From Nageia nagi (lineage: Eukaryota > Pinophyta), in assembly GCA_050084985.1 (NCBI GenBank), contig JBITNC010000001.1:148924001-148988000 (forward strand): DNA of 64,000 nucleotides, read 5' to 3'. Under the pieces are notes generated by a model that saw nothing but the letters and a program-made list of their open reading frames with translations, was not told the DNA's origin and made no database searches. Position numbers and translations under genes: made by a program. Below, one piece after another: positions 1-11,542 of the stretch. Each line of letters starts with the position of its first letter. Within the stretch, counting starts at the first letter, position 1.

Positions 1-310
1 AAAGTACCAACAGGATGATGGATAGATTAGATAGAGAGGACGAAGATGACTACTTCAAGGATCTGACTACTGTTAGGTTGGAAGGATCTATGGAGGAGTA
101 TGTGGCGGAATTCCAGAGGATTGTAGTGATGGTTCCTAGCATTTCTGAGAAGAGGGTCACTTTCCTCTTCATAGAGGGTTGGCAGAACCATTAAGGGGCT
201 TAGTCAAAGCCTTCTTCTCTACGCAGTTGTAGGACATCATCAAGAGGGTGTTGGACCTTGAGCCTGACACCTCTACCCAAGCCATCCAAACCCTAATGAG
301 GGCCTTGATA
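1..310 (+). pseudogene. Ty3/gypsy gag remnant, C-terminal part
   Basis: Frame 3 reads MMDRLDREDEDDYFKDLTTV and then MEEYVAEFQRIVVMV before a stop at about 192. A one-base shift continues with EPLRGLVKAFFS. This is the Retrotrans_gag pattern in which a D-R-x-D/E-K-E-D-x-Y-F block precedes an EY-x-x-x-FQ block. The N-terminal half lies off the window or is deleted. A second, separate gag copy starts about 130 bp further right, so this is not simply the same ORF. Not a host gene. Confidence 0.7.
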
Positions 311-441
311 CCTACTTCACCCAATGTCAAGGTAAAATTGCTGAATTCAACCAAACAATTACATTTGAAAGTTTTGTTAATATTATGGGGAAGAAGATAG
401 GATAAGGGAATGATTATTATGACAAGAAACACCTACAAAAG

Positions 442-918
442 ATGCAAGTACCTATGTTTGATGGTAACACCCCTACACCTAGGGCTTTGTTAGAAAAGCT
501 TCAAACCTACTTCAGTCTTTGCCCTACGAGAGAGATAGATGCAATCAAATTTGCCTCCTTTCCCATTAATGGCATAGCATATGAGTGGTGGCACAATGGG
601 TTGACTACCTTAGGGCATAACAAGGTTGTCATCTTTGAAGAATTTTGCCAAAGAGTTCTTGATAGGTTTGAGAGAAAGGATGAGGAAGAATACTTTAGAG
701 AGATGGTTGCACTACACCAAGTCACTTCCATGGGCAACTATGTTGAAAAATTTCAAAGGATTTCAGTCATGGTTTTGGATGTATCGGATAAGAGGATAGC
801 TTTTCTCTCTATTGAAGGACTTAAGGAAACCTTGGAGGGATTGTCAAAGCGTTTGACCGACCTACTCTATAGGATGCAATCAATAGGGTTGTTACTCTCG
901 AAGATTCTAGCCTTCTAA
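442..918 (+). pseudogene. Ty3/gypsy gag remnant, second copy
   Basis: 158 codons starting MQVPMFDGNTPTPRALLEKL and containing YEWWHNGLTTLG, FCQRVLDRFERKDEEEYFRE and YVEKFQRISVMV. This is a plant Retrotrans_gag domain of the same family as the gag at about 9322 in the full-length element. It is preceded by DKKHLQK, also found before the other gag, so the N-terminal linker is present. The frame degenerates after about 840. A zinc knuckle region follows at about 1085-1160. Confidence 0.8.
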
Positions 919-1079
919 GGACCAAGCAAGTGACACCATACCATAAACCTAGCGTGGGAGCACCATTAAAGAAGGACACATCACCAACAAGAAGAGATTC
1001 ATCAAGTGGGAAGGCCACGCTTGTTCCTTTTGTTACATACACAAGAAGAACCAAGGATAAGAGGAATAAAGGAATGAAC

Positions 1080-1943
1080 TACGAAGGAAGAATATATGTT
1101 TAAGTTGTAAATAGCCTTGGACACCAGGTCACTGTTACCTTGGCAAAGAAGTTGTACATTGAGGTCTTTTTAGAAGAAGAGTCATCCGATGAGGAACATG
1201 AGGGCAGTGATGAGTGTAATGAGGATGAGCCCTCATGTAGAACCATGAACACACAAAGACCCAATCCTAAGTCTACTACACCAACGGTATCAAGAGGATG
1301 AACCTTAGCTACTTTTAGTGGTATAAATCAATACTCCACTATCAAGGTTCCAAGAGAAGTTTTGGGAGAGAATGTTCTAGTGTTGATAGAAAGAGGTGCT
1401 ACCCATAGCTTTGTCAATGAGAAGCTAGCCATTGCCAAGAAGATGAAGATTGAACCATTTCTGGGTTTTGATGTGATACTTGAAAATGGGAACATCACAC
1501 CTTGGAAGAAGTATGTGCCCAAGATGAAGATTAGTTTGAAAGACTACACTATTGAAGATGACTTTTTCATCTTCCCTTTGGGAGACTCGCCTCATGTTGT
1601 TTTGGGGTTAACATGGTTGGTATCCTTGGGAGACTACACCACCGACCATTCAACCTTGCAATTCAAGTTCAAGAGTGAAGGCTGCGAAATCATAGTTCAA
1701 GGCATCAAAGAAGACAAGAACCAAAACGCTTCCATTAAGAGATTAGGGGCAACCACATTAAGAATTGAAGAAGAGATTGCTTCAAGCATGGGGCGGCAAG
1801 AGGATAGAAGGAAGCCATTCGAACAAAGGTGGACTTTAACGCCAAGGGGCATCCAAGAAGATGGTACACATGTGACTCCATTTACTTTTAGTTCCTCTTC
1901 ACATTCTTTTATTGTTAAAAATAAAATTAGTCCTTCATTTTAA
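1080..1943 (+). pseudogene. gypsy zinc knuckle and first retropepsin-like segment
   Basis: At 1085-1160 a broken CCHC knuckle can be read (LSCK, PWTPGH, then an HIEVF-EEESSDEE acidic tail). From 1362 the open frame has LIERGATHSFVNEKLA and later GDSPHVVLGLTWLVSLGDY, the two hallmark blocks of plant gypsy aspartic proteases. The expected catalytic D-x-G is read as E-R-G, so the aspartate is replaced. An acidic/basic tail then leads to a second protease segment at 1950. Part of a decayed element, not expected to be active. Confidence 0.75.
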
Positions 1944-1949
1944 CTAGAA

Positions 1950-2597
1950 ATGTTAAAGCCCCACCAAGCATTTTCTAGAAAGCTTAGGATGACCACTAGG
2001 CCTCATATATATGGGAAAATACTAGCCTCAAGAGACATCCCTCATTTACCCACCAAGAGAATAAAAAGGGATTTTAGAGAGCTCATCAAACCATTGATTA
2101 AAGCCATCAAATACCCCACTCTCAAATTAAAAGGGCACCTTATGGGAGAATTCATCTTCATGCTAGTAGACAATGGAGCCATGAATAACTTTATTGATGA
2201 GGCATTTGTCCTTGGAACAAACTTGGAAAGAGTAGAAACTCAAGATTTTGGAGTCACCAATGCTAGGGGATATCAAATCCTATGCAAATGGATGATTAGA
2301 GATCTTAAGTTGACTATTAGGAACTACACTATCCTAGATGACTTCTATGTTTACCCCATGGGTGGCTCTCCTCATATTGTTCTAGGAGTCCAATGGTTGT
2401 ATCAATTGGGAAATGTCACTTTTAATTATCTAAAGTTGGAAATGAGCTTCTTTGAACAAGGACTAAGGTTTACATTGAGAAGCGTCCATCCTACACATCC
2501 ATTGATAAGCTTGAATAGTTTGGAAAACACTTATGAAGATCTCCCAAGCGAAATCATTCCCATGAACCATGAAAATGGTAAACTCGGTTTAAAGTAA
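1950..2597 (+). pseudogene. second gypsy retropepsin-like segment
   Basis: 215 codons with MLVDNGAMNNFIDEAF followed by GGSPHIVLGVQWLYQLGNV and a tail including YEDLPSE that resembles the protease-to-RT linker (FEDLP-K-GLPPS). It repeats the domain found at 1362-1700, but diverged. No reverse transcriptase follows; the frame ends at 2597 and a non-coding AGC/CAG-rich region begins. Either two related elements recombined or one duplicated internally. Confidence 0.7.
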
Positions 2598-4079
2598 GGG
2601 AAGCCTTGGTTAGAAAAAGGCAAGGGTATAGCCACAGCACTTGAGTCACCACTTGCATTTTGCGGCCAACAAACAAGGCATCTTCTTTGTGATAAGAGCA
2701 GCAGTAGCAACATCACTCATAACATCATTACAAGGCAGCCTTTGATAGCAAAAATCAGTCTCAACATCTACACTTCATGGGAAAGTAACATGATTGGTTT
2801 AGACAGCAGTGATCTCAGTTTTGGGAAAGTTTATGTACAGCCTTTGATAGCAAGAAACAGTTCTAGCTCTCACACCACATGGAAGAGCCATACAGTTGAA
2901 TTTTATGACAGTTTGTGGAGCATATTTTCATCCCTTGGATGCATAGTTTGGGATGCATGAAGTTAAAGTACATCGCCAAAAGTTTGCTTCAAACAACAAC
3001 AAATAGGGACAGCAGTACTCCTACAAGTTATGGCAGCATTTGCATTATAGAAGAAGGTAAAAAAACATCTCTAACAGCAAAGGGCAGCCAAGTTACCATC
3101 TCTGACTTTTATGACAGTCCTAGGGATTTTGCCGCCATTAGAGAATTATTTCACATGCCATCATTGAAATTGATGTATGCTCACCTTGTGGACGACAAGG
3201 TATGAGGTTTCCAAGAATACATGACAGTCTTTTTCATCCTTATAACAGCAGTACACTTTCTAGCATGTTTTCATTTTTGGTTACAAAGGAAGGGGACAGA
3301 TTTGTAGTGGATGCACATCTCAGTTTGAGAGGGTTAAGTACATTGTCTGAAAGTATACATGGCATGTTTTCACATAGTGATCCGTAAACCCTACTTCAGG
3401 TTTTAATTTGGATCTTCACACTTTATTTTTTTAGTGCTTGTGGAAATTAAAATCAATCACACAAAAAGATTGACACAGTTTTTACCCTGGTTCGACCGAT
3501 GTGGTATACATCCAGCAAATAGCAATCCATTATTGGATGCATTATTGCTTGCTTAAGTTTTCAAAATTGATTGTTGTTTTGGCCCTTTTGGGTTATCGGT
3601 GTGTGATTGCTTGATTATGTAACATGTGGATAAATCTTGAATATTAGAGTACAAATTTGTAATGAGATATGACAATTCCCTCTTTCAAATTTAGTGAATG
3701 TTTTGTAAATAATAGCATCTTCAAGTAGAGCAAAAGGCCAGAACATTGTGTTAGCTGAACTCTGTAGCTAGAAGGAAACTGTGTCCTTGACCAAGGAAAC
3801 CAGCACTTGAACCTGAGCCACAATTTGCAGAGAGACTTATCTTTTCAAGACTAAGGAAACTTAGATTTCACAAGCGACAATAGATTCTATTTAGAAAGCT
3901 TCAATTAACAATTTCTGATGTTTGTAGTGTAGTTGGTCCCTATATTAAGAACAATATGTCTTTTTACTTGCATGATTGAATATGGCCTTTATTCATTAAA
4001 TTTAATTTGATATTGGCAGATATAATTTAAAGGCTGGATTGTATAGTAACAGAAATATTATATGCAAGGATGCATGTAG
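2598..4079. other. intronic sequence, probable retroelement 3' end, no gene
   Basis: 2600-3390 is rich in GGCAGC/ACAGCAGT words, includes a 15-bp direct repeat (2736-2750 and 2838-2852) and only short open frames; it may be the LTR of the gypsy remnant. 3440-3520 has a sequence with TTTTTACCCTGGTTCGACC. 3520-4079 is AT-rich intron. I looked for an upstream DNA-PKcs exon here and found none I could defend. Confidence 0.4.
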
Positions 4080-4271
4080 TTGACATTTTCTTCAAACTTC
4101 TTTGATTGTGTTCTAGATTCATTACTTTTGAGGATTGTCGAAGTGTCAACCACCTCGAGTGATAGACAAACTAAAATAGTTGGTAGTGAGCTGCTTCATG
4201 CTATATGCTTAGTCATGCTTGGAAATGCTGCTAAAGGACCTATAGGTATCAAAGGTCAAGAAGATCAAAGT
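4080..4271 (+). CDS. PRKDC: DNA-PKcs exon 1 of window (HEAT region)
   Basis: 64 codons of N-terminal HEAT solenoid. The diagnostic block is SSDRQTK followed by SELLHAICLVMLGNA, corresponding to the vertebrate stretch with DRQTK/ACELLHSMVMFMLGKA. The donor is a perfect CAAAGT|GTAAGT at 4272. The acceptor TAG at 4077-4079 is my best choice but has a poor pyrimidine tract, so the 5' edge could shift. The exon ends in phase 0 and joins in frame to 18625 across a 14.4 kb intron. No further upstream exon could be found in 1-4079. Confidence 0.85.
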
Positions 4272-4650
4272 GTAAGTAATTTAATTATGTTTTCATGTTT
4301 TTTTAATATTCTGTTTCTCAGTTTTAGAATAACATTCCATTTCACCAACTGGTTAGGAATGGTAGAAACGTTTGTGTAGATCAACGAATATATTTCTTAA
4401 TAGTGTAAGCATTCTTTAGTATCAATAATCACATATAGATATTATTTAAGTAGGTGACCAAGTGTGATTGGGATTTCAGGTTATTGATTTATATGGAACT
4501 CATGTTCAGTTTCTAGTTGCATTGTATGTGGGAATTCCAAAGATACATAGGGACACGTTTGCCCCTTGGAAGTTGTGGGGCAGTGGGATGGCTCAGGAAC
4601 ATCTTTTTATTTTATTTTTTGTTCAGTTTTTATTTATTTATTTATTTTTT
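4272..4650. other. intron 1 left edge, no feature
   Basis: AT-rich intron sequence after the exon 1 donor, ending in a T/TTTA-rich run at 4600-4650 that abuts the copia LTR. No coding or repeat signal was recognised. Confidence 0.5.
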
Positions 4651-6310
4651 TGTTAGAACTCAGCAAACAAAATGTAAAAAACAACAGAACTATTAAAAGA
4701 CAGCTTCGATCGTTTATTAATCTCAAAGAACATTACACTTTTTTCACACTCTATCAACTTCAAGATGACCTCTTTATAGAAAACAAAGTAACCTATCTAA
4801 AGATAGTGTTTATTAATAGGGCGTTTATTTATAACGTCAAATAATAGAATAATTGTAAGTCTATTAATAGAACAACAATACGTCTAATAATATAACAAAT
4901 TTACATCTATAAATAGAACAACTGTTGGGATCCTTGGTATTCTTTTGAAGATTATGTCTGCCACAGGACTTGGAGAGTTGATTAGACTTATTTATTGGAT
5001 AAAGCATCTTGTGGGAAACGTTTTGACATGTTATACGACATGGTTTCATCAAGAAAGGAAAGAGTTATAGCCTATTGAAGTTTGCCAGTGGGATCGGTCT
5101 TCAATACCGCATCCGTGCACTGAAATCCAAGAACGTCACCATATTGACCCCTTGGAATGTGACGTCCATATCTTTGGGATATGAGTTTGTTAGTTATGAT
5201 ATTTCGGTGTGAGTTTGATAGTTAAGATTAGATCTAATGTATTTTATCATTATGATAATGGGGGCCACTTGCATGAGTTGTAATACATGATTCCAAATTT
5301 CCAAGGCATATTAATAATTGTAAGTGCAATATTAGTCTCCAATGATGAGGCGTTGCATATCTAGCCATTGGATCTTGTAATATGGATCGTTAGATGTGAT
5401 TATTGGCATCCCTAGGTATATGCATGATTTTTGGGTGAGATCGAGATCTAGGAGGAAACTATATAAAGGAGATTCACATCATTGCAACGATATACTGAAT
5501 TTGATATCGAAACCCCTTCTTCTATTCTAACACTTGGTGGTGTTAAGCACCCTTAAATGTGTAGACCAAGGAGAGTCTAGGAGGCTTGGAACACCTTGTG
5601 ACTAGCGGTAGAGGTGAGTGCTCCTGCTGTGAGGTTGCCCTACTTTGAGGCGTCCACAACGGTCTGCATCTTTGAATCCATCCGATGGTATTCCAGAACT
5701 ATATTCGATCTCTTTGCTAGGAGCTAGCCTATGAAGGAGCCCTTCAATGCGGCATCCACAGATTTGGTAGAGTGTGGTTGTTCTACAATGGTTTCGCCAA
5801 CAGTATTTATCCTTGTATATCAGTCTGCCTTAGTTGGCTCCTTGGAGGCCAATGGTTAGCCCTCTTGGGCATGGTATTGTATTGATCTCATCATTATTCA
5901 TTAATCCATCCGTGGCACATTTGGATCTCTCTATTTGTCTTATATTGTGATGTGTTGATACTATATTATTCCTCCTCGTGTGATGTCATAATTTCTGGAT
6001 TGTTATTGATGCATTATGCTTCATAAATGTGTTCCTAAGTATGACGTTGGCTTGTAGAAGAGATATTTTGCTTGAAGGGTGCATTGTGGGGTTTCCTGTC
6101 TCATTGTTTGAATTATTTGCTGCCCTAGATTAGTTCGTGGCATGCCTGGAAGCTTAGTTTGATATTTATTTGATAATTGTTTGGCTAATTTCCACGTTGA
6201 GAATATTTCAATTTTTACAACAATTATACACCTATTAATAGATCTAGAACATTGTGCACTACTCTATTGTGGAACATTGAAGATCTAGATATTTTCTTCA
6301 CCTCCTAACA
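4651..6310 (-). repeat. copia 3' LTR, split into 4651-4922 and 6223-6310
   Basis: 4651-4922 matches 16256-16560 of the other LTR (TGTTAGAA/CTCAGCAAAC start, the GACAGCTTCGAT word, the AGAACATTACACTTTTTT run and the ATTAATAGGGCG block). 6223-6310 matches its end (GTGGAACATTGAAGATCTAG through CACCTCCTAACA). The missing centre is replaced by the 1.3 kb insertion at 4923-6222. To the right, AAGTGGAAGAATG on the minus strand is a plausible polypurine tract. Confidence 0.85.
4923..6222. repeat. probable solo LTR nested in the copia 3' LTR
   Basis: About 1.3 kb beginning TGTTGGGATCC and ending ACAACA, with inverted TGTTG/CAACA tips. It contains a TATA-like ACTATATAAAGGAG at about 5458-5471 and no coding frame. 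It lies precisely where the copia LTR is interrupted. A short ACAAC is present on both sides, but its overlap with the tips makes the exact edge uncertain. Part of it (about 5310-5415) resembles an inverted stretch near 55955-56215. Confidence 0.6.
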
Positions 6311-7694
6311 TTCTTCCACTTGAAGTCGATGTACATGAACTACTTGCCTATGTTTCTTTTTCAAGTGCAAATTGCCTAATGTTTCCTTGATTATGTTTTA
6401 AACAAGCCCAAAAAAGTTATGCACCAATCAAACTTCTCTCTATAGTAAATAACAACATCCGAAGTTTCCCTTAAATATCTAAAAATCCACTTTACAACAA
6501 TCCAATGATGTCTATCATGATTCACTATGAATTAGCTAACAACTCCCATTGCTTGGGCAATGTACAAAATGGTGCTTACCATAGCGAACATGAGGCTTCC
6601 TATTATTGATGAATACAGTACATGAGCAATGCTTGTCTTCTCTGCTTTTGTACTAGGATTCTGTATGGAAGATAATTTGATGTGTGGAAAAAGTGCAGTG
6701 GTATGTCTTTTCATTATGCATATTGAAGTGTTTTAGAATCTTTTCTTCATATGAGTTTTGACTTAACCATATCTTCCTTCTTATTTGGTCCATGTGTATC
6801 CTTATACCCATGATTTGGTTTGCCATTCCTTAATCCTTCATATCAAATGTCCTAACCACTTGACCCTTGAGATCATTGACTCTCTTCATGCTAGGGCCTA
6901 CAACTAGCATATCATCAACATACAACAACAAAATAATGATACTACCATCATCAAACCTCTTTTAATATGCACAATTATTAGCTTCACTTTTGTTGAAGCT
7001 TTGGCTCTTCATGAAGGTATCAAAATTTCTATACCACATGCTTGGCACCACTTTTAAACCATAGAAATATATCTCAAGTATGTAAACTAAATTCTCTTTG
7101 CCTCTTTTATCACAGGATGATCCATCTAAATCTGTTCCTCAAGATCACCTGCAGGAAAGTAGTATTCACATCAATCTACTCCAATTTTAGATTGTATGTT
7201 ACAAGTAAAACTTTAATAGTAGCTTCACAATTGGTGAAAATATTTTTTAAAGTCTATACCTAACTTCTGACTTTTGTGCTTAACCTTTTTCCACTAAGAA
7301 AGCTTTATATTCACTTTCATCCTTGTTCATATGTACTTCAACTGGCACAACCTTAGGTGTTAGTTGTTTCTCCTTCCTTTGTATGGGTTTTTAATTAACA
7401 AATAGCATTTTGGCTAATAATGACCTTGAGGGTAGTAATACCTCACAATCTATTCTCCTTCACTATATCTACAAAGCCGTGTGCATCTAGTAAACCGAAC
7501 ACTCTTTTGTTTACCAAGAATATAGTGCTCACACAAGTGTAAAGTACAAGGCTTAATCCCATAAAGCATACTTCGATCATGCAAAGTTTTCAGTCTTTTT
7601 TCATTCATATGCCCTATGTGCTAATACCATTGCATCTCTACATCTTGAGCATTACTTGAAGTTGTTATTGCATGGTTTGTCACAAGTCATCGTA
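6311..7694 (-). pseudogene. copia integrase end, reverse transcriptase and RNase H remnant
   Basis: Read on the minus strand: HIGHMNEKRLKTLHDRSML (GAG-pre-integrase) near 7500-7620, then a shortened region, reverse transcriptase with LLLYVDDMLVVGPSMKRVND near 6880-6945, GMANQIMGIRIH near 6800, IGSLMFAMVSTILYIAQAM near 6540-6620, and NHDRHHWIVVKWIFRYLRET near 6470-6530. Several stops and frameshifts break the frame. Much of integrase and the start of RT are missing between about 7050 and 7480. Confidence 0.82.
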
Positions 7695-7699
7695 TCATC

Positions 7700-8500
7700 T
7701 GTAATGAACCAAAAATAAAAATAAAAAATAAAAATACAAAAAAAAAAGCATAGGGTCCCTTATGTTATAAAATAAAGTTAATATATTATTGTGTTATGTT
7801 ATAATAAATAAAAAAGGGGCCAACGTAGCTAGGAGACATAACATTGTTAAGTTATGGTCAATAAGAAATTAAAAGAGGCATGGTATATAAAGGGATTTTA
7901 GAAGTTGTGTGGGGAGGATGTCATTTTGCATTTTGTGAATTTGGAGTCCTTGTGATTCTAGAGAGTGAGGCTGCTCCTTGCACAAACAATTCAGGAAGTT
8001 AGGGTTGCTCCTTAACGTTGGGCTGTATTTTTGATGGTTGCTCCTTCAAGGTTTGTTTTTGCTCAGAAGAATATAGTGATATATTTTGAGGAGAATTCAG
8101 TGATTGCTTCCATTGGCAGATCAGGGGTTTTGTCATGGCTCTAGTGCTGATGAAGATGTGTTTTTTCTTCATACTAGCAGATCAGCCATTGCATGCATTG
8201 ATTCAGTGAGTAGATGTCGATAAAAGAGTTTTCAAACCCACATGCATTCCCACAGCCAACCAATCAGTGCATTGTTCCAGCTAGACGTCAGGTTTAGAGG
8301 GGTTGCTTAGCTACTTTTCATTGTAATTTCTTTCTGATTCTGCTAAAGTTAATAAATCTGAGCTTTTACTTTCTGCAGTTGATTATTGAGCTGTGATCTC
8401 CATACTATTAGTTGTCATAATTGTGATTTATGGTTGCATGTTAAGTTTTTTTACGTGATTTATATGATCCCTAGTGAAAAAGAGCAAAAGGTTTGTTAAA
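7700..8500 (+). repeat. chromovirus 5' LTR
   Basis: Starts TGTAATGAACC and ends GGTTTGTTAAA, matching 13498-14308 over its length with many substitutions and small indels. It contains a TATA-like TATATAAAGGGA at about 7885 upstream of a short leader, and direct GTTGCTCCTTxA repeats at about 7970-8060. The 3' tip is AAA rather than the usual CA, but the TCATC duplication and the primer site fix the boundary. Confidence 0.92.
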
Positions 8501-8502
8501 AG

Positions 8503-8514
8503 TGGTATCAAAGC
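8503..8514 (+). other. primer binding site (initiator Met-tRNA)
   Basis: TGGTATCAAAGC lies two bases after the 5' LTR and differs at one position from the usual plant initiator-Met-tRNA complement TGGTATCAGAGC. It primes minus-strand cDNA synthesis in intact relatives. Confidence 0.85.
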
Positions 8515-8775
8515 TTGGATCTTGCCAGCCTGTGGAAAAATCATCAGGAATAAGGTGCATGCAAGGTTTCTTTTTGCATGTAGTGTTGCTTTTTTGCATG
8601 CAAGGTTGCTTTTTCTCATGCAATTACTTGCACTGACATACAAAACATATCTGGAGGTTTTGATTAGATCAGAAATCCTCATAGTTGGAGTTTTGGTTGT
8701 CCATGTTAGATATTGTGTTCAGATCTGGGTAATCTAACCCTTTGTGTAGTCACATAAAAGTTTCAGTGGTGATTT

Positions 8776-10390
8776 ATGAGTGAAAAACCGGAAATCAAGT
8801 ATACATATGAGTTGAGACCGAGAAGAGTGAGACAAGAGACGGGTCAGCAAGAACATAAATTAGCAGAGGAAGAATATCAATTGGAAGAGGAAGCCTACGC
8901 AGCAATGGAAGAACACAAAAATAGTAATCAAGGGGATGATGGTGCAGATAGATTTGAGAGGAAATTAGACAGTCTCGTAACTCTTATGACACAATTGGTC
9001 CAACAACAACGAAAGGGGCAAAGGCAATCTTCTAGATCATGTATTTGTGGAGATGCTTTGCATCAGGGGGAAGTTTCATTTCAGCAAAGGGATTTGGGGA
9101 GTCCCTCTTACTCACAAACTACAATTTCCAAGCCTAGTAAACCAATGTTAATCAAAAAAGAGAGTGAGGAGAACATGTAAGGGGACTTGGATGAATTATT
9201 TGCTCAATACCAGGAAAAAGGAGAAAATTTTAGGGTTGCAGTATCATTTGACAAATATTTGGAAATCATTGGGAAACAAGTCCATGAGAAGAGGCCTCAT
9301 GATAAAAAACTTCAATAGAAAATGCAAATGTCTACTTTCAATGGGGTGGATGGGTTATCATCTAGAGCATGGCTTGAAAAACTCCAAACTTACTTCACTT
9401 TGGACGCTATGGCGGAAGAAGATGCAATCCAATTTGCTGCTCTAAATTTGGATGGTATGGCCTACGATTGGTGGCATCATGGTCTCATTACTCAAGGACA
9501 TGCATTGGTGAGTACATTTGATGAATTTTGCCGAAATGTTTTGACAAGATTTGATAAAAAAGATGTAGAAGAATACTTCAAAGAATTGGCTACCTTAAAG
9601 CAAACTTCTTCTTTGAATGAATAGATTGAGGCGTTTGAGCAAATTTCAGTGCAAGTGCAAAACATATCTGCAAGGAGAGTAATTTTTTAATTTGTTGATG
9701 GCTTATTGGACCCTTGCGAGGGTTAGTAAAATCTTTTGAGCCTCCCTCTCTTGAAGAGGCATTTAAAAGGGCCATGACATTGGACAATGTGTTGCCATCA
9801 AGGCAAAAATATATTGCTCATAATATGCCAGGTAAACATGGACAATCAAGAACAGGCATAACAGTCCCTAAACATGACAGCAGCATGACGTCATCCTTTG
9901 GGAAGGGAAAAAGTGCACAAAGGCAGCCATTTAAACCCTCTAGCTCTCCTACGTTAGTAGCAGCAAAAGCTTTTGGAAAAGAAAGAGATGAGTTAAGGAG
10001 GAAGCAACTTTGTTTTTCTTGCAAGGCTCGTTGGACTTTGGGACATAGTTGTCAAAGGAGAGGACAAATGCATTTAATACAGGTTGTTTCAGATAGTGAT
10101 AATTCAAAAAAAGATAGTGAAAGTGGAAGTGACAATGAAGTGTATGAGACTCCACCGGAAGATGTTACACAAGGAGGCACTCTTGCTACTTTGAATGGGT
10201 TGACTACATACAAAACCATCAAAGTACCTGGCTCTACTATGGAAGAAGATGTAATAGTCCTTATTGATGGAGGGGCTACGCATAATTTCATTGATGAAAG
10301 GCTGGTTGCAAAAAAGAGGTTAAAAGCTATGTGCCTTGTAGTAGGTTTGTTAAGAACATTAAAGTCAGCTTTGAAAATTATGAGTTGACT
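8776..10390 (+). pseudogene. chromovirus gag, zinc knuckle and protease start
   Basis: Opens MSEKPEIKYTYELRPRRVRQ with a coiled, acidic N-terminus. Stops interrupt the frame at 9178, 9316, 9622 and 9688. The Retrotrans_gag core is at 9322-9620 (LEKLQTYFTLDAMAEEDAIQ, YDWWHHGLITQG, NVLTRFDKKDVEEYF). From 9714 the frame holds LPSRQKYIAHN, a CCHC knuckle (CFSCKARWTLGHSC at about 10010-10055), an acidic spacer and LIDGGATHNFIDERL at 10258-10302, the protease active site with D-G-G. A frameshift near 10320-10390 moves the rest of protease to another frame. Each stop lies where glutamine is expected, fitting C-to-T change. Confidence 0.88.
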
Positions 10391-10663
10391 AGTGATGTCT
10401 TTGTTTTTCCTTTGGGTGGAATTCCTCACATGGTTTTAGGTGTGCAATGGTTGTATACTCTTGGTGAATATTCAACTAATTATCAGAAATTGGAATTGAA
10501 GTTTAAGGTAAATGGCAAGGGGGTGGTGTTATGTGGATTGGGAGATAATGGGGATGAGAACACTTGCAAAATTTTAGAGGTTTCTTTTAAAAGAATGGAG
10601 CGCATGATTAGAAAGAAAGATGTTGTGTGGGCTGCCATGATTTTTCAAAATGAAGGTAAATAA
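10331..10663 (+). pseudogene. chromovirus protease C-terminal part
   Basis: Reads VSFENYELTSDVFVFPLGGI and PHMVLGVQWLYTLGEYSTNY, the second hallmark block of gypsy retropepsins, then LELKFKVNGKGVVLCGL and a basic linker. It ends at a TAA at 10661, just before VAKLYPQIDLILKKHKRVFE, which leads into RT. It is separated from the active-site half by the frameshift near 10330-10388. Confidence 0.85.
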
Positions 10664-10690
10664 GTCGCTAAACTCTATCCACAAATCGAT

Positions 10691-11533
10691 TTGATTCTTA
10701 AAAAGCATAAGAGAGTTTTTGAAGATTTGCCTAAGGGGTTGCCACCTAGTAGGGGATTTCAGCATACTATTGAGTTAGAGCCTAACTCCAAACCTATAAT
10801 AATCAAGCCATATAGACATCCCAAATTATTTAAAGATGAAATTGAAAAAGCCATAAAAGAGTTGTTGGAAATGGGTCACATAAGGCCAAGTTGTAGTCCA
10901 TTTGCTTCCCCAGTTGTTTTGGTAAAAAAAAAAGATGGTACTATGAGAATATGCATAGATTATAGAGCTATTAATAAAAAAACTATAAAAAATAGGTACC
11001 CTATACCTAGGGTGGATGAGCTCATAGATGAATTGTGTGGGGATACTTACTTTTCAAAAATTGATTTAAAATCTGGATATCATCCAATTAGAATGAAAGA
11101 TGAGGATGTTTATAAGACAGCTTTTAGAGCACATTTTGGGTACTTTGAATTTTTGGTTATGCCTTTTGGATTAACAAATGCTCCAGCTACCTTTCAATCC
11201 ACCATGAATCAGATTTTTAAAAATGAGTTGTGGCACTTTGTATTAGTCTTTTTTGATGATATTCTTGTGTATAGCAAATCTTGGGATGAGCATTTGCAAC
11301 ACTTGGAATCACTTTTGGAGATTCTTGAACAGCAGCAATTTTTTGCTAAGATGTTTGAGTGTGAGTTTGCAATGACAGAAATTTTATATCTTGGGCACAT
11401 TATTGGTAGGGATGGTGTGAAGGTAGACCTAAAAAAAATTGAAGCTATACAAAATTGGCCTATTCCTACAAATTTAACAGAATTGAGGCGATTCATTGGT
11501 CTTTGCAGTTATTACAGGAGGTTCATTAGGTGA
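10691..11533 (+). pseudogene. chromovirus reverse transcriptase
   Basis: 280 codons of reverse transcriptase with motifs in order: FEDLPKGLPPSRGFQHTIEL, EMGHIRPSCSPFASPVVLVK, DGTMRICIDYRAINKKTIKN, YPIPRVDELIDELCG, YFSKIDLKSGYHPI, VMPFGLTNAPATFQ, the catalytic FFDDILVYS (F-F-D-D variant common in plant gypsy elements) and LRRFIGLCSYYRRFIR. It is cut by a TGA at 11531, where relatives have an arginine, aspartate or similar residue. Otherwise the RT core is intact with both aspartates. Confidence 0.93.
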
Positions 11534-11542
11534 TTTTCATCT

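Noticed and set aside
8428-8737. Open frames on both strands around 8430-8740
   Set aside because: They overlap the LTR end, the primer site and the leader of the chromovirus; no protein motif.
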